From Pseudooceanicola batsensis HTCC2597 (lineage in GTDB: Bacteria > Pseudomonadota > Alphaproteobacteria > Rhodobacterales > Rhodobacteraceae), in assembly GCF_000152725.1 (NCBI RefSeq), contig NZ_AAMO01000009.1, positions 124,001 through 188,000 on the forward strand: a stretch of 64,000 bases of DNA. The letters are read 5' to 3'. Both the position numbers and the translations under genes were made by a program. Below, in pieces: positions 1-9,302 of this stretch; position 1 is the first letter of the stretch; each line of letters starts with the position of its first letter. Below the pieces are notes generated by a model that saw only the letters and a program-made list of their open reading frames with translations, was not told the DNA's origin and did not search any database.

Positions 1-329
1 TTTGTATCGCCCGCGCATTGATGCTTGAACCGGCGGTTCTCGTGGCTGACGAGGCCGTCTCGGCACTTGACGTATCCGTCCAGGAACAGGTCTTGGAGCT
101 GCTCGACGAGATCCGAGAACGCACTGGCGTGGGAATCCTGTTTATCACGCACGATCTCAGAGTTGCGGCCAGAATCTGTGACTCGATCTTCGTAATGAAC
201 CAGGGGCGGATCGTCGAACATGGTCCTGCAGAGCATGTCTTGGGCCGACCCGAGGAAGAGTATACTCAAAAGTTGTTCGAGGCGGCACCCGGGCGGCATT
301 GGGATTTCCGCAACTTCTGTCCGGTTTGA
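1..329 (+). CDS. Peptide (Opp/Dpp-type) ABC transporter ATP-binding protein, C-terminal part
   Basis: The gene enters from the left edge; about the last 109 residues are present. The Walker B stretch with downstream D-loop (VLVADEAVSALDVS), the H-loop (FITHDL) and the C-terminal extension ending in HWDFRNF are typical of OppF/DppF-type ATPases, which power uptake of di- and oligopeptides. The residue after the Walker B glutamate is A where P is usual (DEAVSALD rather than DEPVSALD), which is probably tolerated. The stop is 9 bases before the D-aminoacylase gene, so both are likely in one transcript; the transporter may bring in D-amino-acid peptides or N-acyl-D-amino acids. Substrate is inferred from context only. 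Confidence 0.9.
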   Translation, partial: CIARALMLEPAVLVADEAVSALDVSVQEQVLELLDEIRERTGVGILFITHDLRVAARICDSIFVMNQGRIVEHGPAEHVLGRPEEEYTQKLFEAAPGRHWDFRNFCPV

Positions 330-338
330 GGAGCAATC

Positions 339-1829
339 ATGACCGATCACTTCGACCTTTTGATCCGCAACGGTACTGTAATCGATGGTACCGGTGCTGC
401 AGGCGTTGCGGCTGACGTGGCCGTCAGAGGCGATCGGATCGTCCGCATGGGTTCTCTTGGCTCCTGCACTGCGGACGAGGCTATCGATGCCGGTGGACTG
501 ATAGTCGCTCCGGGTTTCATCGATGCACACACGCATGATGACCGGATGCTGTTGGCCGACGGCAACATGGTTCCGAAGGTGAGCCAAGGTGTAACGACTG
601 TTGTCGCCGGAAATTGCGGGATATCCTTGGCGCCGATGCCTAAGCGAGTCTCCCGTCCGGTGGTGCCGCCGCTCGACCTGCTCGACGACACCGGTGAGTG
701 GTACCGGTACAGAACTTTTGCTGAGTACGTCTCTGCGCTGCAGGAAACGCCCGCGGCTGTCAATTCAGCCATCTACGTGGGGCACACTACGCTTCGTGCG
801 ATCGTCATGGATGAGCTTGATCGACCAGCCACCGCCCAGGAGATCGAGCGAATGCAGGAGCTGGTGGCCGAGGCAATGGAGGCGGGAGCAATAGGTGTCT
901 CCACCGGGCTTGCCTATCCACCCGCAATAGCGGCAACCACCGCAGAAGTGATCGAGGTATGCCGGCCGATGGTGGCACACAATGGGATACACGCCACTCA
1001 TATGCGGGATGAGGGCGTCGCCACGATGGCTTCGCTTGACGAGACGTTCACGATCGGACGCACTCTTGGCGTTCAGACACTCATCTCTCACCACAAGCTT
1101 GCCGGCGCCGCGGCGCATGGGCAGTCAGTAAAAACGTTGGAGGTGATCGCAGACGAGATGGAGCGGCAGAAAGTAAGCCTCGATTGCTATCCGTATACGG
1201 CCTCGTCGACGATATTGACATTGGATCACGCTAAGAATTCCGGACGAACGCTCGTGACCTGGTCCCGCAAGCGGCCGGAGTTTGCCAGCCGGGATCTGTC
1301 TGAAATCATAGAGGAGTTGAACTGCTCCGTGGAGGAAGCGGTTGCTCAACTTCAACCGGCCGGTGCGGTCTATTTTCGGATGCATGATGAGGACGTAGAT
1401 CGTATCCTCGCATTCGAGCCGACGATGATTGGCTCAGATGGTTTGCCCCACGATGAATTTCCTCATCCAAGACTTTGGGGAACATTTCCGCGAGTACTTG
1501 GCCACTACAGTCGTGACAAGGGGCTGCTCAGCCTGGAGGCGGCGGTCCACAAGATGACAGGTTTGACTGCATCCGAGTTCGGATTCCACGATCGGGGAGT
1601 AATCCGAGAAGGTGCCTTTGCCGACATCACGCTCTTCGACCCCGATCTCGTGTGCGATCGGGCGACGTTCGAAGAACCAACCCTTCGAGCCGAGGGAATC
1701 CATTCAGTCCTCGTGAACGGGATTGCGGTGTGGCAAGATAATGCTTCGACCGGCCGGCGCCCTGGGCAGGTTCTTCGTCGATTTGCAGAAGAGAACCATT
1801 CGTCCCAAGGAACGCCCTGGGGGAAATAA
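339..1829 (+). CDS. N-acyl-D-amino-acid deacylase (D-aminoacylase), amidohydrolase superfamily
   Basis: 496 residues, the usual size for the family. It should hydrolyse N-acyl-D-amino acids (or a related D-amino amide) to the free D-amino acid and a carboxylate in the cytoplasm. Visible motifs are the metal-binding AHTHDD near residue 63, the GNCGIS loop near 91-96 whose Cys is a zinc ligand in characterised D-aminoacylases, STGLAYPP, HATHMRDE, a second His pair in SHHKLAG, and the catalytic-Asp segment IGSDGLPHDEFPHPR. It starts with ATG 9 bases after the ABC ATPase and is followed 7 bases later by a D-amino-acid oxidase gene, which would take its product. D-glutamate versus general D-amino acid preference cannot be told from the sequence. 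Confidence 0.92.
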   Translation: MTDHFDLLIRNGTVIDGTGAAGVAADVAVRGDRIVRMGSLGSCTADEAIDAGGLIVAPGFIDAHTHDDRMLLADGNMVPKVSQGVTTVVAGNCGISLAPMPKRVSRPVVPPLDLLDDTGEWYRYRTFAEYVSALQETPAAVNSAIYVGHTTLRAIVMDELDRPATAQEIERMQELVAEAMEAGAIGVSTGLAYPPAIAATTAEVIEVCRPMVAHNGIHATHMRDEGVATMASLDETFTIGRTLGVQTLISHHKLAGAAAHGQSVKTLEVIADEMERQKVSLDCYPYTASSTILTLDHAKNSGRTLVTWSRKRPEFASRDLSEIIEELNCSVEEAVAQLQPAGAVYFRMHDEDVDRILAFEPTMIGSDGLPHDEFPHPRLWGTFPRVLGHYSRDKGLLSLEAAVHKMTGLTASEFGFHDRGVIREGAFADITLFDPDLVCDRATFEEPTLRAEGIHSVLVNGIAVWQDNASTGRRPGQVLRRFAEENHSSQGTPWGK

Positions 1830-1836
1830 GCCGCTC

Positions 1837-3087
1837 ATGTATGACGTAATCGTTTTGGGCGGCGGGATGGTCGGCGTCTCGACAGCACTTGCCTTGCAGG
1901 AAAGAGGCGTATCGGCTGCCTTAATCGATCGCGGCGATCCCGCGGCACAGAGTAGTTCCGGTAACGCAGGAATAATTCAGGCTGAAGCTGCTGAACCATA
2001 CGCCATGCCGCGGTCCTTGGGCCAACTCGCGGCTATTGCATCTGGCCGTAGTAACGCAGTTGCGTGGCAGGCGACGGCGTTGCCTGCCATGCTCCGCCCG
2101 CTTTGGGGCTATTTTCGCAATTCAGCGCCTTCGCGACACCGGCGGATCGCACAAACTTACGTCAAACTCACTTCTCGTGCCACCGCTGATCATGCGCCGT
2201 GGATCGCTGATGCAGGTTCGGAGCATCTCATAAAGCGCAAGGGGTTTGTCCACGCATTCCGTGATGAGCGTGAACTTGGGGTTGCAGCGTCTCGTGCAGA
2301 ACGGCTGGCTCGTGATTACGGCGTGCGCTTTTCCGCGCTCGATGGCCGCGCTCTTTGCGAGAGCGAGCCTGGTCTCAAGCAACGCATGGCGGGTGCCATT
2401 CACTGGATCGACGCTTGGACCTGTACGGACCCCGGAGCGCTCGTCGCTTCATACGTTTCATTGTTCCGATCTCGTGGTGGGCAGGTCTTACATGGTAATG
2501 CTATGACACTGGCCCGAGATGCCGATTTCTGGCATGTTCAGGAGAATAGCGGCGACCGCGTGACCTCGAAACAAGCGGTTATTGCGATGGGAATGCGATC
2601 GGCCGAGCTATGCAAGCGATTTGGGCTGAAGGTACCGCTATTTCCTAAGCGAGGCTACCACTTACATCTCCCTGCAGAGAACGGGCCCCGTATTCCTTTC
2701 GTCGATGTCGCCAGCAGTGCTGTCTTTGCACCGATGGCCGGCGGGCTCAGAGTTTTGACCGGAGCGGAGATCGCGCGCGATGGATCCAAGACCCGACCCG
2801 TGCAACTCGAGCGAGCGAGGCGTGCAGCGAAAGAGCTGTTCGAGGTCGGTGAGCCGGTCGAGCATGAGCCTTGGGTCGGAGTGCGGCCGTGCATGCCCGA
2901 TATGTTGCCAATGATCGGAGAGATCCCGGGTCAGAAGGGTCTCTGGGCCAACTTCGGCCACGGCCACCAAGGTTTCACTCTGGGCCCAACCACCGCCAGT
3001 CTACTGGCCGGTGCTATGATCGACGGGATTGCGGTGGAACAGCCTCTGCTGCCTATCCGATTGTTGATAAGGGCAGGATCGCCCTGA
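1837..3087 (+). CDS. FAD-dependent D-amino-acid oxidase/dehydrogenase (DadA/DAO family)
   Basis: 416 residues from the ATG at 1837, chosen because the Rossmann FAD motif (VIVLGGGMVGVSTALALQ) begins four residues later and a purine-rich GGGGGAAATAAG lies just upstream. An in-frame start at 1723 would lie inside the preceding gene. The protein has the DAO fold: N-terminal FAD loop, a central substrate-binding sheet, and a C-terminal segment (VGVRPCMPDMLPMIG then NFGHGHQGFTLGP) characteristic of DadA-like enzymes. It should oxidise D-amino acids released by the upstream deacylase to 2-oxo acids and ammonia, passing electrons to the respiratory chain or oxygen. Substrate range is not visible. Confidence 0.9.
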   Translation: MYDVIVLGGGMVGVSTALALQERGVSAALIDRGDPAAQSSSGNAGIIQAEAAEPYAMPRSLGQLAAIASGRSNAVAWQATALPAMLRPLWGYFRNSAPSRHRRIAQTYVKLTSRATADHAPWIADAGSEHLIKRKGFVHAFRDERELGVAASRAERLARDYGVRFSALDGRALCESEPGLKQRMAGAIHWIDAWTCTDPGALVASYVSLFRSRGGQVLHGNAMTLARDADFWHVQENSGDRVTSKQAVIAMGMRSAELCKRFGLKVPLFPKRGYHLHLPAENGPRIPFVDVASSAVFAPMAGGLRVLTGAEIARDGSKTRPVQLERARRAAKELFEVGEPVEHEPWVGVRPCMPDMLPMIGEIPGQKGLWANFGHGHQGFTLGPTTASLLAGAMIDGIAVEQPLLPIRLLIRAGSP

Positions 3088-3123
3088 TTAGAGTTGGTTC
3101 CGGAAAATTTGAACAGGTGAGTT

Positions 3124-3892
3124 AGGTGGATTTTCCGCTCCTGACCCCCCGGGATGATCGTGGATGGGGCGGCGATAACGGAGATCACTTCGCAGCCGAA
3201 GCCATCAGCAGCAACGTGGGGTCGAGACGACGCTTACGCTGCACGTGGCCACCAGCATGAAGCGGATGAACATTCAGGCGCTCTATCGCACGCCGTCACA
3301 AGGTCTATCCGTATCTGCTCAGAAAGCTAGCCGTGACCGCCCGAACCGAGTTCGGGCAATGGACATCACCTACATCGCGATGGCGCAGGGTTTCGCTATT
3401 TGGTTGCCGTGCTGGATTGATTTAGCCGGAAAGTTATGGCTTGGCGGCTGTCCACGACGCTGGAAACCGGGCCGTGCATTGAGGCTCTAGAAGACGCCAT
3501 GCTTCACCACGGCAAACCCGAGATCATGAATACGAATTAGGGTAGCCAGTTTACGTCCTTCGACTTCATCAATACGCAGAGGGATGCAGGCATCCAGATC
3601 AGCATGGACGGCAAAGGCGCGTGGCGAGATAACGTCTTCGTCGAACGGCTTTGGCGGACGATCAAATACGAGGAGGTCCACCTGCACGCCTATGACAACA
3701 TATCGGCAGCCCGCAAAAGCCTAGGCCGCCATCTGACGTTCTACTACAGTAGGCGACCACATTCATCACTGGACGCGCAGACGCCCGATCAGGCATATCT
3801 CATCCGTCGGTACCAATCCTGATGGTGTCATGACCGAGCGGGAAATCCATTTACGAAACAGCTCGAAACTGTTCAAACAAGCCGATCCACCT
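3124..3892 (+). mobile_element. Remnant of an IS3-family insertion sequence
   Basis: An internally deleted and mutated IS3-family copy. An 8-base inverted pair, AGGTGGAT at 3124-3131 and ATCCACCT at 3885-3892, may mark degraded ends, but this is tentative. The span is about 0.77 kb where a complete IS3 element is about 1.2-1.5 kb; orfA and the 5' part of orfB are missing. It separates the D-amino acid cluster from the regulator at 4.0 kb. Confidence 0.6.
3240..3822 (+). pseudogene. Broken IS3 OrfB transposase (rve/DDE integrase)
   Basis: Recognisable OrfB segments run in order but in different frames: MKRMNIQALYR (frame of 3245), HKVYPYLLRKLAVT (frame of 3294), RAMDITYIAMAQGF (back to the first frame), then RYLVAVLD-stop-FSRKVMAWRLSTTLE (frame of 3394), HHGKPEIMNTN-stop-GSQFTS, and finally an intact tail SMDGKGAWRDNVFVERLWRT to PHSSLDAQTPDQAYL. 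The second catalytic Asp (normally NTDQGSQF) is changed to Asn and followed by a stop, so this copy cannot encode active transposase. There are at least three frameshifts and two in-frame stops. Confidence 0.88.
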
Positions 3893-4012
3893 CTCCTGGA
3901 AAGCCCCGCCGCGCGCATCAAGAGCCGGACAGGCTTCTGAAGTGCCTTCCCAAGCGGCGATCCACCATTTCGTGCCCTGCCTGGAGCTGGATGACCGTAG
4001 GCTATGCCGGTT

Positions 4013-5839
4013 CTAAACGCCTGCTCGATATTGGGCGGGCAGGCGGTACCTCTTCCCCGCGATCCATGGCGGCGTCCGGAAATTGTTCTGCCCTTCGGGG
4101 GATGGTGATAGCAGTGCCTGCTGGCCGTTCTGTATCTGGAAGATTAAGTGCGGATGGCTCAACGACGGATCAACGCTGGACGGATCAGGTGCACTGACGG
4201 ACTGGCCTGCGTTGTCCATGAAGTACATGCCGTTGACGCCGCGGTAGGGGAGGCGGCGAATTGCTTCGCATACCGATCGAAAGCCACGTGGATCACCTGT
4301 TTCGTGCCATGCGCGCGCGAGTAGATGAACTCTGTCATAGGCAAGGCCGGCATGGGAATGACCCGGGGGTTTCCCGTGCATCTTTTCAAAACGGTTGGCG
4401 AAGTTCTGTGCTTGCTCTGACGGCGCGCGGCCCGTAGTCGTGGCCCAAATAACCCCCTCGGCCGCGGCCCCAAGCTCTTCCCGGTAGGCTGGTACCGACG
4501 GCCCGTAGAGGGTGTAGACCAGTGCTCTGCCCGGATCGGCGAGGTAGTTGCGGAGGAACGCGATATTCTCTTCCGGAAAGTAGTAGGCGAGGAATACGGC
4601 ACATGGGTCCGCTGCATGAACCCGGCGCATCACCTGAGACCAGTCGATGCCTTGGGCTGGAAGGTCGTCGATGATTTCGAGCTTTAACCCACGTCGGTCG
4701 GCCATCTGTTCGACGCGACGAAGCCCGACGTCCATTTGTGACCAGCGTGGTTGGATGACGACCACTCGATTACTGTGAGGGTTCCATTGTCCGGATTGCG
4801 AAAGCTGATCAAGGAACTGTATGAAGCGTGGCCCATACGAGATATCGCTCGGACAGATCTGAAAGATGTTTGAAAGGCGATCGGGATCCTGTCGAACCCT
4901 ATCCACCATCGCCTCCATCGTAGCGCAGTGAAGATAGGGAGCGCCGTAGTCGGCCATCATCTCCTGGATCTGGATCTCTGCCGCAGAATACCCGCTGGCA
5001 ATAGCGTCAACTTCGTGATCGATAAGTGACTTTACGGCGCGACCGACGTCTTCAGCGTCACCAATATCGCACGACATTTCTCTTAGTTCGAGTGGACGTC
5101 CAAGAACGCCTCCTGCTGCGTTAATCTCCTGCACTGCAAGGCGTGCACTCATCATCATTTCCCTTGCGTCAGATGCCGCGAGGCCTTTCAGGCTGAGCGG
5201 CGTCCCAATGACCAGCGGCCGAGGCGCGCTGGTAGGGCCGCGACGATGCACCGTTTCGCCGGATCGAGAATCCGTACTCGCTTCTCCGTCATCTAGCAGG
5301 CCAACAGTAAGGGGTTGCAGATTGCGACCGCCGCCCGGGGTTGGCAGTCGCAGCAGGCCAAAATCGACCGCTACGGTAGCTGCGGCGGTCCGGCTTAGAC
5401 GGCCCATCTTCACGAGGATGCGCTCGACGTGGGTGGTGACAGTACGCAGCTTGATGTCAAGACAATCGGCAATGTGCTGGTTTGCGTGCCCGGCTGTCAT
5501 CAGCGTCAGTACATCGAGCTCGCGCAGGGTAAGCCGGAAGGGTGGTTTGGTCCTCTGCACGACGACACGCCCCAGCTGATCGCCGAAACCGTCAGGGAGA
5601 GCGTGGATGGAGACCAAGTGCCAAACATCATCCTCACTGATGTAGCTGTAGCGGACATTAGTGCGTCCTGACCACAGCAAGCGGCGGGCATGTTCGGCCA
5701 AGACCGGATGTCTTTCGAAGAAGGCCGCCTCTTCACCTGCTTCTGTGGGCGCCATGACGGTGCCGTCACGCATGACGGTGGCGGCAACTGACAATGCCTG
5801 CCCGGTTTGGTCGTCGATCCTGGTAGCGCCACGGTCCAC
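4013..5839 (-). CDS. LuxR-type HTH regulator fused to an AmiC-like type I periplasmic-binding (Peripla_BP_5) sensor domain
   Basis: 608 residues from a GTG at 5839, preceded by AGGGGG six bases upstream. Longer in-frame starts (TTG 5959, ATG 5884) exist, but the 5959 start lies before a strong terminator hairpin and neither has a ribosome site. Residues about 1-95 form an N-terminal domain of unknown type, possibly PAS-like. Residues about 101-165 are a GerE/LuxR HTH (TLRELDVLTLMTAGHANQHI, then DIKLRTVTTHVERILVKM). After a linker, residues about 207-560 are a type I solute-binding fold (RPLVIGTPLSLKGLA, AVQEINAAGGVLGRPLEL, ASGYSAAEIQ, VYTLYGPSVPA). No signal peptide or membrane helix precedes the binding domain, so it should work in the cytoplasm as an effector sensor, as the related AmiC protein does for aliphatic amides. 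It lies next to an amide-hydrolase operon in the same orientation, which it may control. A rare architecture; effector unknown. Confidence 0.82.
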   Translation of the reverse strand: MDRGATRIDDQTGQALSVAATVMRDGTVMAPTEAGEEAAFFERHPVLAEHARRLLWSGRTNVRYSYISEDDVWHLVSIHALPDGFGDQLGRVVVQRTKPPFRLTLRELDVLTLMTAGHANQHIADCLDIKLRTVTTHVERILVKMGRLSRTAAATVAVDFGLLRLPTPGGGRNLQPLTVGLLDDGEASTDSRSGETVHRRGPTSAPRPLVIGTPLSLKGLAASDAREMMMSARLAVQEINAAGGVLGRPLELREMSCDIGDAEDVGRAVKSLIDHEVDAIASGYSAAEIQIQEMMADYGAPYLHCATMEAMVDRVRQDPDRLSNIFQICPSDISYGPRFIQFLDQLSQSGQWNPHSNRVVVIQPRWSQMDVGLRRVEQMADRRGLKLEIIDDLPAQGIDWSQVMRRVHAADPCAVFLAYYFPEENIAFLRNYLADPGRALVYTLYGPSVPAYREELGAAAEGVIWATTTGRAPSEQAQNFANRFEKMHGKPPGHSHAGLAYDRVHLLARAWHETGDPRGFRSVCEAIRRLPYRGVNGMYFMDNAGQSVSAPDPSSVDPSLSHPHLIFQIQNGQQALLSPSPEGQNNFRTPPWIAGKRYRLPAQYRAGV

Positions 5840-5906
5840 GGTGGTCCCCCTCGTTAGCTCCGATGGCTCTAGCGAAAGTTGCATGAATTCATTAAAAGCA
5901 ACAAGT

Positions 5907-5933
5907 CCCCGCCGGCAAAAAGGGCCGGCGGGG
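5907..5933 (-). terminator. Stem-loop terminator after the acylase gene
   Basis: Perfect 10-bp inverted repeat CCCCGCCGGC / GCCGGCGGGG with a 7-base loop, 60 bases past the acylase stop codon. On the minus strand it is followed by a moderately T-rich stretch (ACTTGTTGCTTTTAATG). It separates the transporter/deacetylase/acylase operon from the downstream regulator gene and argues against regulator starts upstream of it. Confidence 0.7.
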
Positions 5934-5994
5934 CGGTTCACGATGATGAGGTGCTTCAACTTTAGGAGTGAAGCACGTACTTTGAGCGTCTATG

Positions 5995-8343
5995 TCATTT
6001 CTCCGGAAGAAACTCAGTCCTGCTCTCAGCCGCCGCTTCGATGGCATCGGCCGTATACAGGAGAGGATGATAGTTTCCTTCGGCCCACTGGTTCACCAAG
6101 TCCGCGTAGTGGGGTGAGCGCGGATCACCTGACTGACCCGGTGCGTTGATGAAGAGGCTGCGGTCCCAGTCTCCCACATCGACGACCAGTCGAACAGAGG
6201 CGCCCAACGTGACAGTGAAATCGGCACTGTAGAGCGCGTTCATGGGTGTGCTATCGCTGCCTGGCACCGCAACCTCTGGGATGGGGTCGATCGAGGGGCT
6301 TTCTTCAACCCGGGCAGTGGCATTGCGGAAGCGGCCCCGGTGAAGGTGTCCCCACTTCCAGTCACTTGGCGTCTCACCCATCCGGTTGCGGCACTCCGAG
6401 TAGGCGGCAGCGAGTGTATCGGTGAGTAATCGGTTCCGGGTGGACTCGGGGCATTCACCTAGTCGTGCATCGGGACGTTCCAGGCACTCGAGTACACCCC
6501 CTGGATCGCCCGGTAGCAGTAGGGCAAGCACATCGGGATCGTCGGTAACGGCGGCGAAGAGGCCTGGCCGCAGGTGGCGAGCCCACCAGACCTCGAATAG
6601 GGCGGCGGCAGCGCTATCTGTGGTTAGCCGGTGATCCCACCCTTCGAACAGAGCACGCGCCTGGTCCGCTTCTCCGCCTTGTGAGGGCACTGATCCGAGC
6701 AGAGCGGTCAGCCGCCGCGCGGGGATTGAGAGGATATCGCATTGCAGCGCCGCGCTGTCCTCAATGCCGTGGCTTCCGGGACGGTTGAGCACCTCCGCGA
6801 TACGCTCGGCGCGTGAAGGCTCCATCCATTCATAGCCGATCTGGTCCCGGGCCTGATCCCAATCGGGGGGCAGGTTCATCTCGTTTGCGGTAGCGAAGTA
6901 ACCGGCCTCCGGGTTTAAGGTCATGGGTAGCTTGGTGCCCGGGTAGAAGCCGTCCCATTCGTATCGTCCGTCGCCGGGTGTGGGTAGAAGTCCGTCCCAG
7001 TTTGGTCGGACAGGGCTGAACCCGGCCGTAGTCCAGCCAATATCGCCTGAAGTGTCAGCGTAGACGAGGTTGGCCGCTGGGACCCCCCAGCTTTCCATGT
7101 GCCCGCGGAAGGTCCAGAAATCCGTGGCTCTCATCGATGCCAGCGATTTCACGTAGGGGGCAGATCCGGGTGCACTCCAGACGGTTTCAACGGCGACAGC
7201 TAGCGCACCTTCGGACCAGATCACCGGGCCATGCCGGGTGAAGCGCAGGCGCAGCACCTGGTCAGGATGTCCTTGCATGGGCACAGTCTCTTCAACTATG
7301 TCCATGCGTTCCCAGTCCTCGCCGTAGCGGTAGAGATCGGGGTCCTCCGGATGAGTCTCGTAGACGCGTATATCCTCCTGGTCGGGGCCGAAGAACAGCG
7401 TAAGACCGAAGGCCGCGGTTCCGTTGTGGCCGATACAGATGCCAGGCAGACAAGGTTCACCCGCGCCGATAACGTCGAGCGTCGGGCAGGTGAGATGTGC
7501 GATGTAGCGCAGCGAGGGGACGGCATGGGCTCTATGCGGGTCGCTGGCCATGATGGGACGCCCCGTGGCGGAGCTTTCTGGCGAGATCACCCAGTTGTTG
7601 GAGCCTTGCCCGTTGCTATCGCGGACGACGTCGCCGGTCACAGTAGGCACACGCCAGTCATGGACCTCGTCGCTCCCAGCGTTCATGCGTTCAGGCTCGA
7701 AACTCACGGGTGCGATGGCGAGCTTGAAAAGGTCGAGCGCCTTGACGGGAACGGAGCCTGGATCGAACCCGTCAGGCGGGGTAACCTCGCGCAGTGGCTG
7801 CAGGTATTGGCGCAAGAGATCGACCGACGCGTTGGCGCGGTCGATAACGTTTGCCCGGATGATTTCAGACAGACCATTGCGCATCATCGAATGGCTACGG
7901 ATGCGGACGACGTCCTCGGGTTCCCATTTATGCGGGCGGCTGTTTGTCCGCCTGAACTCAGGGGGCAGATCGGCCCCGGTGCGTTCGAGTTGGTCGATCC
8001 AGGCGTTAATGCCATTGGTGAACGCGGTGCAGATTTCATGTGCGTCTGGACTGTATGCGGACCACTCCGCCGTCATGTCGCCGCGGTAAAGGAATAGTCT
8101 CGTGGCGCGGTCCTGCTCGAGATATCCGGGTCCGAAGCTTTCTGCCAAGAGGCCCAGCCCGCGCTTGCGCCAAAGGTCGATCTGCCATAGGCGCTCACGA
8201 GCTGCATTGACGCCCTGCAGGAAAAACAGATCGCTCTCGGTTTCGGCCCGGATATGGGGGATGCCCCACTTATCTATCGTGATCACTCCGGGGGCGGAAA
8301 GTCCTGCGAGTGTCTGCTGATCCGGTTGCATCGTCTGGCCCAT
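5995..8343 (-). CDS. Penicillin acylase family (peptidase S45) Ntn-hydrolase
   Basis: 782 residues, the length of a precursor that cleaves itself into alpha and beta chains. The beta chain would begin at Ser248 in the motif GQG-SNNWVI, the N-terminal nucleophile of S45 enzymes, followed by the usual SDPHRAHAVPSLRY segment. These enzymes hydrolyse amide bonds of N-acyl compounds: beta-lactam side chains, acyl-homoserine lactones (PvdQ, QuiP) or other N-acyl amines. Unlike PvdQ and penicillin G acylase, no signal peptide is seen, so this enzyme should be cytoplasmic and act on an imported amide. It is last in an operon with a sugar-type ABC transporter and a deacetylase. Substrate unknown. Confidence 0.9.
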   Translation of the reverse strand: MGQTMQPDQQTLAGLSAPGVITIDKWGIPHIRAETESDLFFLQGVNAARERLWQIDLWRKRGLGLLAESFGPGYLEQDRATRLFLYRGDMTAEWSAYSPDAHEICTAFTNGINAWIDQLERTGADLPPEFRRTNSRPHKWEPEDVVRIRSHSMMRNGLSEIIRANVIDRANASVDLLRQYLQPLREVTPPDGFDPGSVPVKALDLFKLAIAPVSFEPERMNAGSDEVHDWRVPTVTGDVVRDSNGQGSNNWVISPESSATGRPIMASDPHRAHAVPSLRYIAHLTCPTLDVIGAGEPCLPGICIGHNGTAAFGLTLFFGPDQEDIRVYETHPEDPDLYRYGEDWERMDIVEETVPMQGHPDQVLRLRFTRHGPVIWSEGALAVAVETVWSAPGSAPYVKSLASMRATDFWTFRGHMESWGVPAANLVYADTSGDIGWTTAGFSPVRPNWDGLLPTPGDGRYEWDGFYPGTKLPMTLNPEAGYFATANEMNLPPDWDQARDQIGYEWMEPSRAERIAEVLNRPGSHGIEDSAALQCDILSIPARRLTALLGSVPSQGGEADQARALFEGWDHRLTTDSAAAALFEVWWARHLRPGLFAAVTDDPDVLALLLPGDPGGVLECLERPDARLGECPESTRNRLLTDTLAAAYSECRNRMGETPSDWKWGHLHRGRFRNATARVEESPSIDPIPEVAVPGSDSTPMNALYSADFTVTLGASVRLVVDVGDWDRSLFINAPGQSGDPRSPHYADLVNQWAEGNYHPLLYTADAIEAAAESRTEFLPEK

Positions 8344-8376
8344 GTGTTAGTTTCGTGTCGCGCGGGGCTTAGATGG

Positions 8377-8409
8377 AGGGGCCCAAGGCATATCGAGCCT
8401 TCCGCCCCT
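8377..8409 (-). other. Intercistronic stem-loop
   Basis: Inverted repeat AGGGGCCCAAGGC / GCCTTCCGCCCCT (11 of 13 pairs) with a 7-base loop, in the 72-base gap between the deacetylase stop and the acylase start. It lacks a T-run, so it more likely affects mRNA processing or stability than termination. Confidence 0.45.
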
Positions 8410-8415
8410 GCCGTG

Positions 8416-9273
8416 TTACGCCCGCGCGTCCTCAGGAAGGCACGGGGTTTTGCCGTGCCGCCACTTTCGCGCATAGTCAGTCATGGTGGTGAAGCTCACT
8501 CCGGGCTTCGTCTTTACGTAGTCGATGAACTCCTCGAGGATCAGCATGCGGTGGCCGCGCCCGATCACCTGCGGGTGCATGGTGGGCACGAAGATGCCTT
8601 CGCCTTCTCGTTCGTAAAGATAGTCGAATTCGTCCTTAAGCATTTCGAGGAACTGGCGCGGTGTCAGCACCGACTGATTTACGCCAGCGACGTATTCGAA
8701 GAACGGAAAATCGTCGAGGTGCCATGCTACAGGGATCTCGACCATGTCGACGGGTTTGCCCCAGCTCCATTTTCCGTCGGCGCTCCACTCGTCGCCGACG
8801 CGGCACCAGTAAGGCTGGAAGTCGTTGCCCATCATAGAGCTTTCGTATTCGAAGCCATTTTCGAACAGCAGTTCCAGCGTCTGGGCGCTGTTGTCCCAGG
8901 CAGGTGACCGGTAGCCGGTAGGCTTCAGCCCAACGATATCGTTCAGGGCCTGCAGCCCGAGTGCCATGATCTCGCGCTCGCGCTCCGCGCTGACGGACAC
9001 CGGGTTTTCATGCACCCAGCCATGATGCCCGATCTCGTGACCGGCTTCCGCCACCGCCTGTGTGACTTTCGGGAAGGCGTAAGCGGTATGACCGGGAATG
9101 TAGAATGTCGCGGGCACGCGGGCGTTCTCAAGTGCAGCGAGGATGCGGCGTACGCCCTTGGCGCCGAACTCGCCTCGCGATAGCGCGCTAGGCGAGTTCT
9201 GCCCGAAGGTACCGATCCACAGCGACATCGCGTCGAAGTCGAAGGTGAGGGCGACCGAGACGTCTTTGGTCAT
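8416..9273 (-). CDS. NodB-type polysaccharide deacetylase family hydrolase (PuuE/PgdA-like)
   Basis: 285 residues, one NodB-homology domain and no signal peptide. Visible motifs: metal/catalytic FDFD at residues 11-14, HHGWVH at 83-88, RSPAW at 122-126 and a C-terminal HPQVIGRGHR. This motif set is nearest to the cytoplasmic PuuE-type allantoinase/imidase and HpPgdA branch rather than to secreted chitin deacetylases. It would cleave an N-acyl or cyclic amide bond. The gene lies between the ABC permease (29 bases upstream) and the acylase, so it probably acts on the same imported compound. Exact reaction not assignable. Confidence 0.85.
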   Translation of the reverse strand: MTKDVSVALTFDFDAMSLWIGTFGQNSPSALSRGEFGAKGVRRILAALENARVPATFYIPGHTAYAFPKVTQAVAEAGHEIGHHGWVHENPVSVSAEREREIMALGLQALNDIVGLKPTGYRSPAWDNSAQTLELLFENGFEYESSMMGNDFQPYWCRVGDEWSADGKWSWGKPVDMVEIPVAWHLDDFPFFEYVAGVNQSVLTPRQFLEMLKDEFDYLYEREGEGIFVPTMHPQVIGRGHRMLILEEFIDYVKTKPGVSFTTMTDYARKWRHGKTPCLPEDARA

Positions 9274-9302
9274 GGAAGTTCCTTTCTATTGCTCGGATTG
9301 GG

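Noticed and set aside
5840..5959. Longer N-terminus for the HTH/binding-protein regulator
   Set aside because: The TTG start lies upstream of the 5907-5933 terminator hairpin and has no ribosome site; the GTG at 5839 has AGGGGG at proper spacing.
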